NCBI RefSeq assembly: GCF_005671395.1
Contig: NZ_CP040428.1
Coordinates: 1,860,001-1,924,000, forward strand
Reading direction: 5' to 3'
Origin: Jejubacter calystegiae
Lineage (GTDB): Bacteria; Pseudomonadota; Gammaproteobacteria; Enterobacterales; Enterobacteriaceae
DNA length: 64,000 bases
Positions 50,745 through 60,097 of the stretch are shown in pieces. Position numbers and translations under genes: made by a program. A model generated the notes under the pieces. It had not been told where the DNA came from, did not search any database, and worked only from the letters and a program-made list of their open reading frames with translations. Every line of letters begins with the position of its first letter. Position 1 is the stretch's first letter.

Positions 50745-51889
50745 GCCGCCATCCAGCCTTTCAGGCTTGCCAGCATCGCCATACAGCGATCGAGTTGTTC
50801 AATCTCGACAAACTCATCGGCTTTGTGGCCCTGGTCCATGCTGCCTGGCCCGCAGACCAGGGTGGCGACGCCCGCTTCATCAAACAACCCGCCTTCGGTC
50901 CCGAAAGCGACTGTGTCAAAGCTGTCGCTGCCGCACCAGCCAGCCAGCAGTCGGGCGAATTCCGATTGTGGATCGGTCAGCAGCCCCGGATAGCGACTCA
51001 GCGGCTGAAAGCGAATATCGCAGGCGCTGTCGATACGGCGCATGGCAGGCAGCAGTTCACTTTCTGCATAGCGGCGTAGCGCGTCGATGGTCGTTTCCGG
51101 CGCGTGATCCGGCAGATGGCGAATCTCGAGGTCGAAGCTACAGTGCTCCGGCACGATATTCAGGGCGCTGCCGCCGCTGATGGTACCCACCTGCAGGGTG
51201 CTGTACGGGGGATCGAAGCGCGAGTCCCGATGCTGGCTGAGACAGTCGCCGAGATCCTGGAGTTTACCGATAAGCTTCGAGGCGTAAGCGATAGCGTTGA
51301 CTCCCTGGGGCGTATAGGCCGAATGGCAGGGGTGCCCCTGTACCTGGCAGCGCATCGCCAGTTTGCCCTTATGGCCGAATACTGGCTGCATTCGGGTGGG
51401 TTCGCCGATGATGCACAGCGCGGGTTTGTTGCTGCTTGCCTGAATATGGGCCACCAGGCTGCGTACCCCCAGGCAGCCCACCTCTTCGTCGTAGGAAAAG
51501 GCCAGGTGCAGCGGCAGGCGCAGCGGTTGAGCGACAAAATCCGGAACTGCTGCCAGCACGCAGGCAAGAAAACCCTTCATATCGGCGCTGCCCCGGCCGT
51601 AGTAGCGACCATCCCGCTGGGTCAGGGCGAAGGGGGGAAGGCTCCACTGCTGGCCATCCACCGGTACCACATCGGTATGGCCGGAGAGGATCACCCCACC
51701 GCCGCCCGGCGGACCCAGGGTGGCGTACAGGTTAGCCTTGCTGCCGTCGTCGTTGTGGAACAGTTCGCTGTCCACGCCGTGCTCCGCCAGATAGTCGCGG
51801 ATAGCGTGGATCAGCGCCAGGTTCGATTCGCGGCTGGTGGTGTCGAAACTCAGCAGGCGCGCCAGTATCTCCCGCACCCTGTCATTCAT
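50741..51889 (-). CDS. M20 metallohydrolase, acetylornithine deacetylase (ArgE)-like
   Basis: This 382-residue zinc hydrolase has the M20 landmarks: LSGHTDVVPV, YGRGSADMKGFLA, the catalytic EEVGCLG, GEPTRMQPVFGHKG and the terminal MDQGHKADEFVEI. The domain-insert dimerisation region includes GHPCHSAYTP. It cleaves acyl-amino acids or carbamoyl compounds. Its length matches ArgE (383), but the catabolic context argues that its substrate is an exogenous N-acyl compound rather than acetylornithine. It overlaps the DUF1028 stop by 8 bp and is the last gene of the operon. Confidence 0.88.
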   Translation of the reverse strand: MNDRVREILARLLSFDTTSRESNLALIHAIRDYLAEHGVDSELFHNDDGSKANLYATLGPPGGGGVILSGHTDVVPVDGQQWSLPPFALTQRDGRYYGRGSADMKGFLACVLAAVPDFVAQPLRLPLHLAFSYDEEVGCLGVRSLVAHIQASSNKPALCIIGEPTRMQPVFGHKGKLAMRCQVQGHPCHSAYTPQGVNAIAYASKLIGKLQDLGDCLSQHRDSRFDPPYSTLQVGTISGGSALNIVPEHCSFDLEIRHLPDHAPETTIDALRRYAESELLPAMRRIDSACDIRFQPLSRYPGLLTDPQSEFARLLAGWCGSDSFDTVAFGTEGGLFDEAGVATLVCGPGSMDQGHKADEFVEIEQLDRCMAMLASLKGWMAA

Positions 51890-52559
51890 CGCCCGGCACT
51901 CCGTAGCCTGGGGCCTGTCGGGGATCGATGGCGCGGGTAATATAGTCCTGCATCTGGGGGGCGTACGCGTCCCATAGCCCGGCCAGTTGTCCGATAGGAT
52001 CGCTGTCGGCCCAGTCTACCCGCAGATCGACGATGGGCCAGCCGTAGCCGCCGCCCACCACCTTCAGGGCTGCAGAGTGTACCGGGCCAGCCTCGCCGCC
52101 TTTGTCCAGTGCGGCCTGGAGCGCTGCCACCAGTCGGCCAGCAAGCGGGCCGCGACTCTGCCCGAAGGCGCTTACCAGGGTATCGATCACCGCCGTATCG
52201 GCCAGCATATTCCCTGCCGCCACGCAGCCGCGCCCCTGGGCTTCATGCCAGGTGCCGAGCGAGCGGGCGCCGCTAAAGACTGCCGTTTCGCCGCGGCTGT
52301 CGATAACCGTAATTTGCCGGTATTCGCTGAAGTCCCGCCCCGCCAGCGCCTGCTTCAGGGCCTGCTGGGGCGTTGCTCCCTGAGCCAGAGCATCAAGAAT
52401 GTCCGGGCCGAGTTGGGGCAGGGTGATGTTCTGGCTCGAAACGGCTCCTACGCCGGACCGCGCCCAGGGGCAACGTGCGCCAACGGCGATGCTGGATGAG
52501 CTGACGGCGATGCCCAGTTGCCCGGTTTCCGGGCAGCGTGCCGCAATCGAAAATGTCAT
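51882..52559 (-). CDS. DUF1028 family protein (predicted Ntn-hydrolase-like)
   Basis: This 225-residue protein has the complete DUF1028 pattern: MTFSIAARCPETGQLGIAVSS at the start, CPWARSGVGAVSSQN, GCVAAGNML and GPVHSAALKVV. The family has an Ntn-hydrolase-like fold and is predicted to be an amidase or peptidase; the reaction is not established. It lies between ridA and the M20 gene. The ribosome-binding site GGAGG precedes the ATG. There is no signal peptide. Confidence 0.85.
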   Translation of the reverse strand: MTFSIAARCPETGQLGIAVSSSSIAVGARCPWARSGVGAVSSQNITLPQLGPDILDALAQGATPQQALKQALAGRDFSEYRQITVIDSRGETAVFSGARSLGTWHEAQGRGCVAAGNMLADTAVIDTLVSAFGQSRGPLAGRLVAALQAALDKGGEAGPVHSAALKVVGGGYGWPIVDLRVDWADSDPIGQLAGLWDAYAPQMQDYITRAIDPRQAPGYGVPGDE

Positions 52560-52570
52560 AGAGCCTCCTG

Positions 52571-52993
52571 TTACTGGTTATCCGGGATCACGGCGATAAC
52601 GTCTATCTCCATCAGCCATTCGGGCTGAGCGAGACCGGCGACCACCAGACCTGTGGAGATGGGGAACACCCCTTTCAGCCATTTGCCCACTTCGCGGTAG
52701 ACCGGCTCGCGAAAGCGCGGATCGGTAATATAGGTGGTGGTCTTCACAATGTGTGAAAGCTCGCTGCCCGCCTCTTCCAGCAGTTGTTTCACGTTTTTCA
52801 TCGCCTGCTCCGCCTGGGCCTGAGGGTCGCCCAGCCCCACCAGATTGCCTTCGAAATCGGTGCCGACCTGGCCGCGCACGTAGACGGTATTACCGGCACG
52901 TACCGCCTGACACAGATCGTTGTCCAGGGTCTGGTTGGGGTAGGTGCTTTTGGTATTAAACATGCGGATACGGGTATGGGTAGGTGAGCTCAT
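52571..52993 (-). CDS. RidA/YjgF family enamine/imine deaminase-like protein
   Basis: This 140-residue protein has the RidA fold: LCQAVRAGNTVYVRGQVGTD, GDPQAQAEQAMKNVKQLLEEAG, HIVKTTTYITD and VVAGLAQPEWLMEIDVIAVIP. RidA members hydrolyse reactive enamines and imines; catabolic-operon members often act on pathway intermediates. The conserved catalytic Arg position of archetypal RidA is not clearly kept, so this belongs to a divergent subgroup. It follows the permease by 57 bp and precedes DUF1028 by 11 bp. Confidence 0.88.
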   Translation of the reverse strand: MSSPTHTRIRMFNTKSTYPNQTLDNDLCQAVRAGNTVYVRGQVGTDFEGNLVGLGDPQAQAEQAMKNVKQLLEEAGSELSHIVKTTTYITDPRFREPVYREVGKWLKGVFPISTGLVVAGLAQPEWLMEIDVIAVIPDNQ

Positions 52994-53050
52994 GTTTGAC
53001 TCCTCTGTGCTTGTTTCCTGTGCGGCGCCCGTTCAGGCGCCGGGGTTTGT

Positions 53051-54460
53051 TCAGCTTATGGGATGTTGCAGGCCGCTCTGACGGCGGCGATACGCAGTGT
53101 CACGGGTGGCCAGCCAGTAATAGAGCGGCGAGGTCACCAGCAGACCAATCAGCCATGAAAGATCGGCGCCGTTGATGTAACGCGAGATGGGGCCGACGTA
53201 GAGCGGCGTATTCATAAAGGGGATCTGCACCAGAATCCCAATGGCGTAGGCCAGCAGCGCCTGAGGGTTATAGCGACCGTAGATGCCGCCATCGACCCGG
53301 AAGATCGACTGAATATCGTAGTTGCCCTTGTGGATAGCATAGAAGTCGATCAGGTTAATGGCGGTCCAGGGAACCAGTACTACCAGCAGCGCCAGCACCA
53401 GATCGACAAAGTGGCTGATAAAGTCGGCGGAGGCGCCGATCGCGGCAATACAGCAGCCGAGCAACACGATGATGGAGATCCAGGTACGACTGCGGTGTCC
53501 GGGGATCCAGCGCCAGACGAAGGTCTGCACCAGGGTGATGATAGAGAGCACCGCGCCATACAGGTTAAGGGCGTTATGGCTGATAACGCTCAGCAGGAAC
53601 AGGATCAGCATCAGCGGGCCAATCGCGCCGGTGGCAAGTTTCACCGCTTCCATGGTTTCCAGCCCCGGCGGCGTCGCCAGTACCGCCATGGCGCCGAAAA
53701 TAAACGCCAGGCTGGAGCCCAGGGTCGATCCCAGCCAGGTAGCCCAAAAAGTAGAGGAAACCGAGACCTTTTCCGGCAGATAGCGGGAGTAGTCGGAAAC
53801 ATAAGGGGCGAAGGCAATTTGCCACAGTGCCGCCAGTGAAACCGTCGCCAGCCAGCCGGAGAGGTTAAAACTGCCGCGGGTCAGGAAGTCCCCGGTGTGG
53901 ATATGGGTGAGGATATAGCCGAAGCCGACAAGGATCCCAATCCCCAACACCCAGGTGCCGATACGGTTGAGAACGTGGATAAAACGGTAACCGATAATGC
54001 CGATCGCGCCAGAGCCTACGGCGCCGAGTACAATGCCGACCGGAAGGGGGACGCTGTCGGCGATCCCGTGCAGCGACTGGCCCGCCAGCACGATGTTGGA
54101 GGCGAAGAAGCCGATGTACATGATCCCGGCGATAACCACGACCAGTAGCGATCCCAGCGATCCGAACTGGGCGCGGCTCTGAATCATCTGCGGGATCCCC
54201 ATCTGGGGCCCCTGTGCGGAATGGAGCGCCATCAGTACGCCGCCGATCAACTGGCCGACCAGGATAGCAACGATGCCCCATAGCAGATTCAGATGAAATA
54301 GCTGGATACCGAGGGCGCCGGTCACGATAGGCAGCGGCGCGATATTGCCGCCGAACCAGAGCGTAAACAGATCCCTGACTTTTCCGTGGCGATCTTCCGG
54401 TGGAATATAGCCGATAGTGTGTTTTTCAACGAGCGGTGGCGATGTTTGTGTGTCGGACAT
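53051..54460 (-). CDS. NCS1-family nucleobase/hydantoin permease
   Basis: This ~469-residue inner-membrane protein has twelve predicted helices, with FTLWFGGNIAPLPIVTGALG and GVLMALHSAQGPQMGIPQM near the N-terminus, typical of the NCS1 purine-cytosine/hydantoin permease family. The ATG at 54460 has TGGAG upstream; the 54514 start has none. It is the first gene of a four-gene catabolic operon with RidA, DUF1028 and an M20 hydrolase. This set suggests uptake and breakdown of a purine-, hydantoin- or pyrimidine-like compound; the identity is open. Confidence 0.88.
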   Translation of the reverse strand: MSDTQTSPPLVEKHTIGYIPPEDRHGKVRDLFTLWFGGNIAPLPIVTGALGIQLFHLNLLWGIVAILVGQLIGGVLMALHSAQGPQMGIPQMIQSRAQFGSLGSLLVVVIAGIMYIGFFASNIVLAGQSLHGIADSVPLPVGIVLGAVGSGAIGIIGYRFIHVLNRIGTWVLGIGILVGFGYILTHIHTGDFLTRGSFNLSGWLATVSLAALWQIAFAPYVSDYSRYLPEKVSVSSTFWATWLGSTLGSSLAFIFGAMAVLATPPGLETMEAVKLATGAIGPLMLILFLLSVISHNALNLYGAVLSIITLVQTFVWRWIPGHRSRTWISIIVLLGCCIAAIGASADFISHFVDLVLALLVVLVPWTAINLIDFYAIHKGNYDIQSIFRVDGGIYGRYNPQALLAYAIGILVQIPFMNTPLYVGPISRYINGADLSWLIGLLVTSPLYYWLATRDTAYRRRQSGLQHPIS

Positions 54461-54836
54461 AGCAAACTCCAAAGCGACAAAGAAACAGGTGAAGTCGTGC
54501 TGGTGCCGCATCATGATGGCGGCTTTTTGTTATCGAATTGATAATGCGCACTGTTGTGGCGGTGGGTAAATTAGTAAGTTTGTTCTCAGGGGTTAGAAAA
54601 AAACTATATCTGCTTATTCCTCTGAGAACACAGGTTAAGTTGCTGTCAGCAATATAAATTTGTGATGGAAAAGCCGGGAGTCAGCGCGTTGGGTTATTGC
54701 TGTTCGCTGATGGGAGAATGCCCACTCAAAGGGTGTTGGTAACGTGAGTGTGTCTGAATTGTTAATTTATGGTCAGTGACCAGCTTAATACTATTTTACC
54801 GTCCCACGGCGGCTCCATAGTCTTGGATCATTCCCC
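54461..54836. other. Divergent promoter region of the NCS1 operon and flavin monooxygenase
   Basis: No gene is seen in 376 bp. GTTCTCAG (54582-54589) and CTGAGAAC (54622-54629) form an 8-bp inverted repeat separated by 32 bp, which could be a LysR-type or similar operator. Two promoters must lie here. Confidence 0.5.
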
Positions 54837-56114
54837 ATGACTCAGGACACAGAGATGACGCCAGAAACAATCAAAATCGACACATTAGTGGTGGGCGCGG
54901 GGCAGGCCGGTGTGGCGATGAGCGAGCACCTGACCCGCCTGGACATACCGCACCTGGTGCTGGAAAAAAACCGTATTGCCGAAGCGTGGCGCAGCGCGCG
55001 CTGGGACTCGATGGTGGCGAACGGGCCCGCCTGGCACGATCGCTTTCCCGGTATGGAATTTGCCGGCGATCCCGATGGTTTTGTGGCCAAAGAGCAGGTA
55101 GCTGATTATTTCGTTGCTTATGCGCAGCAGTTTAATGCGCCGATCCGCACTGGTGTGGAGGTAAAACGGCTACGCCGCAACCAGGGGCGCCCGGGTTTTA
55201 CCGTTGAAACTACGCAAGGGACGATAGAAGCACTGCACGTGGTGGCCGCTACTGGTCCGTTCCAGCGCCCGGTGATTCCGGCGATTGCTCCCCGTGAGCC
55301 GGAACTGCATCAGATCCATTCGGCGCACTATCGTAACCCGCAGCAGCTTCCGGAAGGGGCGGTACTGGTGGTGGGAGCTGGTTCTTCCGGCGTCCAGATC
55401 GCCGACGAACTGCGGCGCGCCGGGCGTGAGGTGTATCTGTCGGTCGGCCCTCACGATCGGCCGCCGCGCTCTTACCGTAATCGTGATTTCTGCTGGTGGC
55501 TGGGGGTTCTGGGGCTTTGGGATCTCTCTTCCAGCGAACCGGGCAAAGAGCACGTGACCATAGCCGTGAGCGGCGCCAGAGGTGGTCGCACCGTCGATTT
55601 CCGGCGGCTGGCGAATGAAGGGATTACGCTTGTGGGCAGAACCCAGAGCTTTGAGCAGGGCGTTGCGACATTCAGCGCCGATCTGGCGGAAAATATCGCC
55701 CGCGGCGATGAAAACTATCTGGGGCTGCTGGATGTCGCGGATGCCTGGGTGGAACGTAACGGCGCCTCCCTGCCGGAAGAGCCCGAAGCGCGGGAAATGT
55801 TGCCGGATCCCGAATGCGTTACGGATCCGATTCTGAGCCTGGACCTGGCCCGCTCAGGCGTGACTTCGATTATCTGGGCCACCGGTTACGCTACCGATCA
55901 CAACTGGATGGAAGTTGATGCCTTTGATGAACAGGGCAAACCGCGCCATCAGCGCGGCGTTTCCAGCGAGTCAGGCATTTATTTCCTTGGACTCCCCTGG
56001 CTGTCGCGCCGCGGCTCCACCTTTATCTGGGGCGTCTGGCACGATGCGAAGCATATCGCTGACCATATCGCCACCCGACGTAATTACGAGCATTACCTGC
56101 CGTCGGGAGAGTGA
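54837..56114 (+). CDS. FAD-dependent monooxygenase (CzcO/FMO-like)
   Basis: This 425-residue flavoprotein has two Rossmann motifs: the FAD-binding VVGAGQAGVAMSEHL at ~20 and the NADPH-binding VVGAGSSGVQIADEL at ~180, plus an ATGY motif near residue 355. It resembles class B flavin monooxygenases and the CzcO-type family. It lies divergent from the NCS1 operon and upstream of an MpaB-type oxygenase. The substrate is unknown; hydroxylation of the molecule imported by the permease is a guess from position. The start at 54837 or 54855 is uncertain. Confidence 0.85.
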   Translation: MTQDTEMTPETIKIDTLVVGAGQAGVAMSEHLTRLDIPHLVLEKNRIAEAWRSARWDSMVANGPAWHDRFPGMEFAGDPDGFVAKEQVADYFVAYAQQFNAPIRTGVEVKRLRRNQGRPGFTVETTQGTIEALHVVAATGPFQRPVIPAIAPREPELHQIHSAHYRNPQQLPEGAVLVVGAGSSGVQIADELRRAGREVYLSVGPHDRPPRSYRNRDFCWWLGVLGLWDLSSSEPGKEHVTIAVSGARGGRTVDFRRLANEGITLVGRTQSFEQGVATFSADLAENIARGDENYLGLLDVADAWVERNGASLPEEPEAREMLPDPECVTDPILSLDLARSGVTSIIWATGYATDHNWMEVDAFDEQGKPRHQRGVSSESGIYFLGLPWLSRRGSTFIWGVWHDAKHIADHIATRRNYEHYLPSGE

Positions 56115-56134
56115 GAGCCTTTCGGATAAAGTAT

Positions 56135-56168
56135 AAAAAACCCGGCGCATGGTGGCGCCGGGTTTTTT
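56135..56168 (+). terminator. Bidirectional rho-independent terminator
   Basis: A6CCCGGCGC and GCGCCGGGTTTTTT pair as a strong stem with flanking A and T tracts, 20 bp after the monooxygenase stop. Confidence 0.88.
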
Positions 56169-56252
56169 TAATCCCCAAACCCTCATTTATTGCTAAGCCG
56201 AACCTTAGTCCCCTGATGATATAGTGAGCGCTGAATTTCAGGAGGGACAGAC

Positions 56253-57131
56253 GTGGAAAGAGTGCGGGCGGCTATCGAACGACAGGTACTGGGACTCACT
56301 GGCATTGCCCTGAAGGAGATCGACTATGAACACCCGGCCGGAGAGCCCGGGCTGTTCGGGCCGCGTTCGGTCATCTGGCAGGTGCACGGTGATTTTACCT
56401 CGATGATGTGCGGCGGTATTAGCGCACTGCTGCTGCAAATGCTGCATCCTCTGGCGCTGGCCGGAGTGTGGGATCATTCCAACTTTCGCGAAGATATGCT
56501 TGGCCGCCTGCGCCGTACCAGCCAGTTTATTTCCGCCACCACTTTTGGCACCACCCGGGACGCCGAGCGGCTGATCGAGCGGGTGAAGCATATTCATTTA
56601 CAGGTATCGGGGCGGGCCTGCGATGGCACGCCCTATGAGGCCAGCGATCCTCAACTGCTGACCTGGGTTCACGTGGCGGAGTGCAGCAGCTTCATGGCGG
56701 CGCATCTGCGTTACCGGCGCCCCGGACTGGCAGTCAGCGAACAGGATCGCTACTACCGGGAGGCGGCGCGCATCGCCGAAGCGCTGGGTGCCAGGGATGT
56801 TCCTACCTCGAGTGCGGCGATCGCCGATTATTTGCAGGCCCAGCGCCCGCAATTGTGTAGCGACGGGCGTACTCGCGAGGTGGCGAATCTGCTGCTGAAC
56901 GCACCGGCTCCCAGCCGTCTGGCTCGTCTGCCAGGGGCGTTGATGATGCGGGCGGGTATTGATCTGCTGCCCGACTGGGCGGCGCAGATGCTGGGGTTGC
57001 ATCTGTCCACATTACAGCGGCACATTGTGCGCCCTGGCGTTCATGGCATCGCCAGGGTGCTGCGAGCTTCGGTGCGTAACGCGGCGTATCACTGCGCCAT
57101 GCGGCGCATGGGGGAAAACCCGGTACTCTAG
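56253..57131 (+). CDS. MpaB/latex-clearing-protein family oxygenase (DUF2236)
   Basis: This 292-residue protein has the DUF2236 pattern: GPRSVIWQVHGDFTSMMCGG, LLLQMLHPLALAGVWDHSNF and LRRTSQFISATTFGT. It would be a heme-containing dioxygenase-like oxygenase, as in rubber oxygenase Lcp and MpaB. The start is GTG at 56253, supported by AGGAGGG seven bases upstream. It is a single gene. The physiological substrate in enterobacteria is unknown. A 231-bp gap with no gene follows. Confidence 0.85.
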   Translation: MERVRAAIERQVLGLTGIALKEIDYEHPAGEPGLFGPRSVIWQVHGDFTSMMCGGISALLLQMLHPLALAGVWDHSNFREDMLGRLRRTSQFISATTFGTTRDAERLIERVKHIHLQVSGRACDGTPYEASDPQLLTWVHVAECSSFMAAHLRYRRPGLAVSEQDRYYREAARIAEALGARDVPTSSAAIADYLQAQRPQLCSDGRTREVANLLLNAPAPSRLARLPGALMMRAGIDLLPDWAAQMLGLHLSTLQRHIVRPGVHGIARVLRASVRNAAYHCAMRRMGENPVL

Positions 57132-57362
57132 CCCCGTTTTTATTAGGTTCATCGCGAATTGGCGTGGAGTGTTCGAAAACGGAAGCTAAAAACCGGCAGA
57201 ATATAATGAGGCGGTGGGCTGTTCCGTTCACTTTGAGTCACTGCTTCTCTGCTGATTCACAGCCGGTGAACGGAACCTTCTCCTGCGCTGCATATTCATC
57301 AAGACAAATGGGTTAACCACGATTAACTTCAGTTTCACGCTAACCTGCGATGAACCTTTATA

Positions 57363-58448
57363 TTATGCCGGCTGCCGCCGCGCTTCTGCCCGGAGCCGCA
57401 CCTTCTCACGGGTGAGAGGAATAAGCGCCTGGCCGTAATCGCGGGCGTCATTAACGGGGTCGAAGCCGCGAATCAGGAAGTTACTGACGCCAAGACTGTA
57501 ATAGTCGAGCAGGGCATCGGACACCTGTTCGGGCGTGCCAACCAGCGCCGTGGAGTTATGGCCACCGCCGACCAGCCTGGCGATACCGGTCCACAGTCGC
57601 TTATCCACGACATCCCCTTTGGCCGCCGTTTCGCGCAGCCGCTGAGCCCCCACGCTTTCTGGCTTGGGGGAAAATGTATAGCCAGAGGCCAGCTCCCTGG
57701 CCTGTTCCAGAATCTCATTCGCTTTAGCCCAGGCCGCCTCTTCGGTGTCGGCGATAATGGGGCGGAACGAGACGCTGAAACGCGGCTGGCGTCCCTGTTT
57801 TGCCGCTTCCTCCCGAACCCGCTGGATGGTGTCCCGGGTCTGATCCAGAGATTCCCCCCACAGCGCGAAGACGTCGGCGTGACGGCCCGCTACCCGTAAC
57901 GCAGCGTCGGAAGCGCCGCCGAACCAGATGGGAATATGGGGCTGCTGTTGCGGATGTATGGCAGACCTGGCCTGCTCAGCGCGATAGAAATCGTTAGCGA
58001 TATCGAAGGGCTCCTCGCTGGTCCAGGTACGGCGCACCACCTCCAGAAAAGCGTCGCTGCGGGCGTAGCGTTCGTCGTGATCCAGCCAGTCGCCGTCCCG
58101 GCGCTGCTCGCTGTTACTGCCGCCGCTGATAATATGCACCGCCAGTCGGCCTTCCAGCAGATGCTCCAGCGTTGCGAATTTGCGCGCCGCCAGGGTAGGG
58201 GAGACAAAGCCGGGGCGATGGGCCAGCAGAAAGCGGATGCGCTTTGTGGAAAGCCCCGCCAGCGCCGTCACCAGAAAGCCGTCCGGTCTGTCGGACCAGT
58301 GGCCCACCAGAATGCGATCGAACCCTGCCGCTTCGTGGGTTTGGGCAAAGCGGACAATATGGTCGCGATCGAAAATCGGGCCGGTCGGGGGCAGGATTTC
58401 GGACGATAGCTGGTGGCCGATCATGCCGGTAAATTCAATGCTCATCAT
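57363..58448 (-). CDS. LLM-class FMN-dependent monooxygenase (alkanesulfonate monooxygenase SsuD-like)
   Basis: This 361-residue bacterial-luciferase-family enzyme has the barrel signatures FLLAHRPGFVSPTLAARKFATLE in pieces at ~75-100, VHIISGGSN, the Tyr/Arg site region HDERYARSDAFLEV and IPIWFGGAS. SsuD-type enzymes release sulfite from alkanesulfonates using FMNH2. Its ATG overlaps the rhodanese stop as ATGA. With the rhodanese, cysteine-dioxygenase-like protein and divergent sulfonate-type binding protein it forms an organosulfur-use cluster. Confidence 0.9.
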   Translation of the reverse strand: MMSIEFTGMIGHQLSSEILPPTGPIFDRDHIVRFAQTHEAAGFDRILVGHWSDRPDGFLVTALAGLSTKRIRFLLAHRPGFVSPTLAARKFATLEHLLEGRLAVHIISGGSNSEQRRDGDWLDHDERYARSDAFLEVVRRTWTSEEPFDIANDFYRAEQARSAIHPQQQPHIPIWFGGASDAALRVAGRHADVFALWGESLDQTRDTIQRVREEAAKQGRQPRFSVSFRPIIADTEEAAWAKANEILEQARELASGYTFSPKPESVGAQRLRETAAKGDVVDKRLWTGIARLVGGGHNSTALVGTPEQVSDALLDYYSLGVSNFLIRGFDPVNDARDYGQALIPLTREKVRLRAEARRQPA

Positions 58449-60097
58449 AACCTCCGAAGGGTGTGGGCGTCAGTCGCCTCAACAGGGGGAATTAAACCGT
58501 TCCCGGGAATGGAAAGTGGCGCGATCGTCCGGAACCCGTGGGTGCCATCGCGTGCCAGTTGCGCCACCAGTCCGTACTCCCATTCCAGATAGCCGTTCAT
58601 CGCCTCAGAGGGGTTATCGGTGCCCTCATAGGGGCGCTGGTAGCGATCGTTACGGGGCGACAGCAGCCGGGTCTCTCCCTGTTCCAGCGGTAATCCAGCC
58701 TCTATCCAGGCAGCGGTGCCACCGCGCAGTACCGCCACCGGGCGACCGGTTAGCGCCGCCACTTCCGGTGCGGCAAAGCGGGCCAGCAGGCTGGTGCCAC
58801 AGGTCACGACGATGCTTTGTGCCTCAGGCAGTTGTGTCAGCACCTGTGCCAGTTGTTCCCGCTGGAGCCAGAAGGCACCGGGAATATGGCGCGCTACGTA
58901 GCTAGCGCTGGCGGAGAAGTCCAGCACGATGGCCTGGCGGCGGATCAGGCGCGCTTGCAGAGCGTTCGCGTCAATTTCCTCGACCTGCGGCAAAGGGGGA
59001 TGTTCGGGAGGCGTCGGTCCGGACTGACTGAAGGCCCGGCTGTCCGCCAGCGGCAGCAGCGCGACTTCCCAGCCCATCTGGGCCAGCCAGCTGGCGGTCA
59101 TTGGCGCCCGGATGCCGTCGTCATCGGTTAGCACAATACGGGCGCCGCGCACGCTGGCGTGGTGGTCGGTCTCCTGAACCAGTTGTCCGCCTGGTACGTG
59201 CAGGCTGCCGGGAAAGTGCCCGGCCAGATATTCGCTTTCGCTGCGTACATCGAACAGATAAGTGGTACGGGTGGTATCGCCCTGCCAGCGCGCCAGGGTG
59301 GCACTGTTAATGGCCTGCACGCCTGCTCTTAGCGCCTGTTCCCAGGCGCGGGCTTTCAGGTGCGGCGCCGGGGGCACCTGCGGATAACTGCGGCTCTGTC
59401 CATGTTCCAGCTCGTAACCCGCCAGGGTCCAGCCGATAGTGCCGTTGCGCAGCGCCGTTACCGGATTAGGCAGCCCGATATTGATCAGAGACTGGGTGCC
59501 GATAATGCTGCGGGTGCGGCCAGCGCAGTTGACGACGATACGGGTACGGGGATCCGGTGCCAGCGCCGCGATGCGTCGGACCAGTTCGGCACCGGGCACG
59601 CTGGTGGCGCCCGGTATGCTCATGGTGTGGTATTCGTCCGGCCGCCGGGCATCGACAATGACCAGCGGCTCTCCGGATGTCTGTAGCGCTCTGACCTGCT
59701 GTGGCGTCAGGGAAGGCGTATCCAGTTGCTGCTCCACCAGTTCGCCAAAGGCTTTTGAGGGAACGTTAACGTCGCGAAACAGTTCGCCGCCGGATGCGTG
59801 CCAGCCTGCCAGCCCATCGCGGAGCAGGGCGACATTCCGGTATCCCAGGGAGATGAGCCGCTGTCGGGCACGCTCCGCCAGCCCTTCACCGTCGTCATAC
59901 AGGGTGATTGCCGTATCGTGGCGCGGGATACGTCGCCAGGCATCCAGCTCCAGGCGGCCGAGGGGAATATTGACGGCAAACAGCGGATGCTGCCGGGCGT
60001 ATTCCGCTTCCGGCCGGACATCGACCAGCGCCAGTTCGCTGCCTGTTAACAGCGCCTGACGAATCGCAAACGCATCGCGGTATTCCGGGGGGGTCAT
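58445..60097 (-). CDS. Four-domain rhodanese-like protein
   Basis: This 550-residue cytoplasmic protein contains four rhodanese folds: ~1-105, ~130-230, ~265-370 and ~395-500. The catalytic Cys loop is present in the second (VVNCAGRTRS) and fourth (VVTCGTSLLA) domains. It is missing in the first (TLYDDGEGLA) and third (VLTDDDGIRA). This inactive-active-inactive-active pattern suggests duplication of a two-domain unit. Active domains carry persulfide sulfur, probably between the LLM monooxygenase and the cysteine-dioxygenase-like enzyme with which it overlaps at both ends. Confidence 0.9.
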   Translation of the reverse strand: MTPPEYRDAFAIRQALLTGSELALVDVRPEAEYARQHPLFAVNIPLGRLELDAWRRIPRHDTAITLYDDGEGLAERARQRLISLGYRNVALLRDGLAGWHASGGELFRDVNVPSKAFGELVEQQLDTPSLTPQQVRALQTSGEPLVIVDARRPDEYHTMSIPGATSVPGAELVRRIAALAPDPRTRIVVNCAGRTRSIIGTQSLINIGLPNPVTALRNGTIGWTLAGYELEHGQSRSYPQVPPAPHLKARAWEQALRAGVQAINSATLARWQGDTTRTTYLFDVRSESEYLAGHFPGSLHVPGGQLVQETDHHASVRGARIVLTDDDGIRAPMTASWLAQMGWEVALLPLADSRAFSQSGPTPPEHPPLPQVEEIDANALQARLIRRQAIVLDFSASASYVARHIPGAFWLQREQLAQVLTQLPEAQSIVVTCGTSLLARFAAPEVAALTGRPVAVLRGGTAAWIEAGLPLEQGETRLLSPRNDRYQRPYEGTDNPSEAMNGYLEWEYGLVAQLARDGTHGFRTIAPLSIPGNGLIPPVEATDAHTLRRL

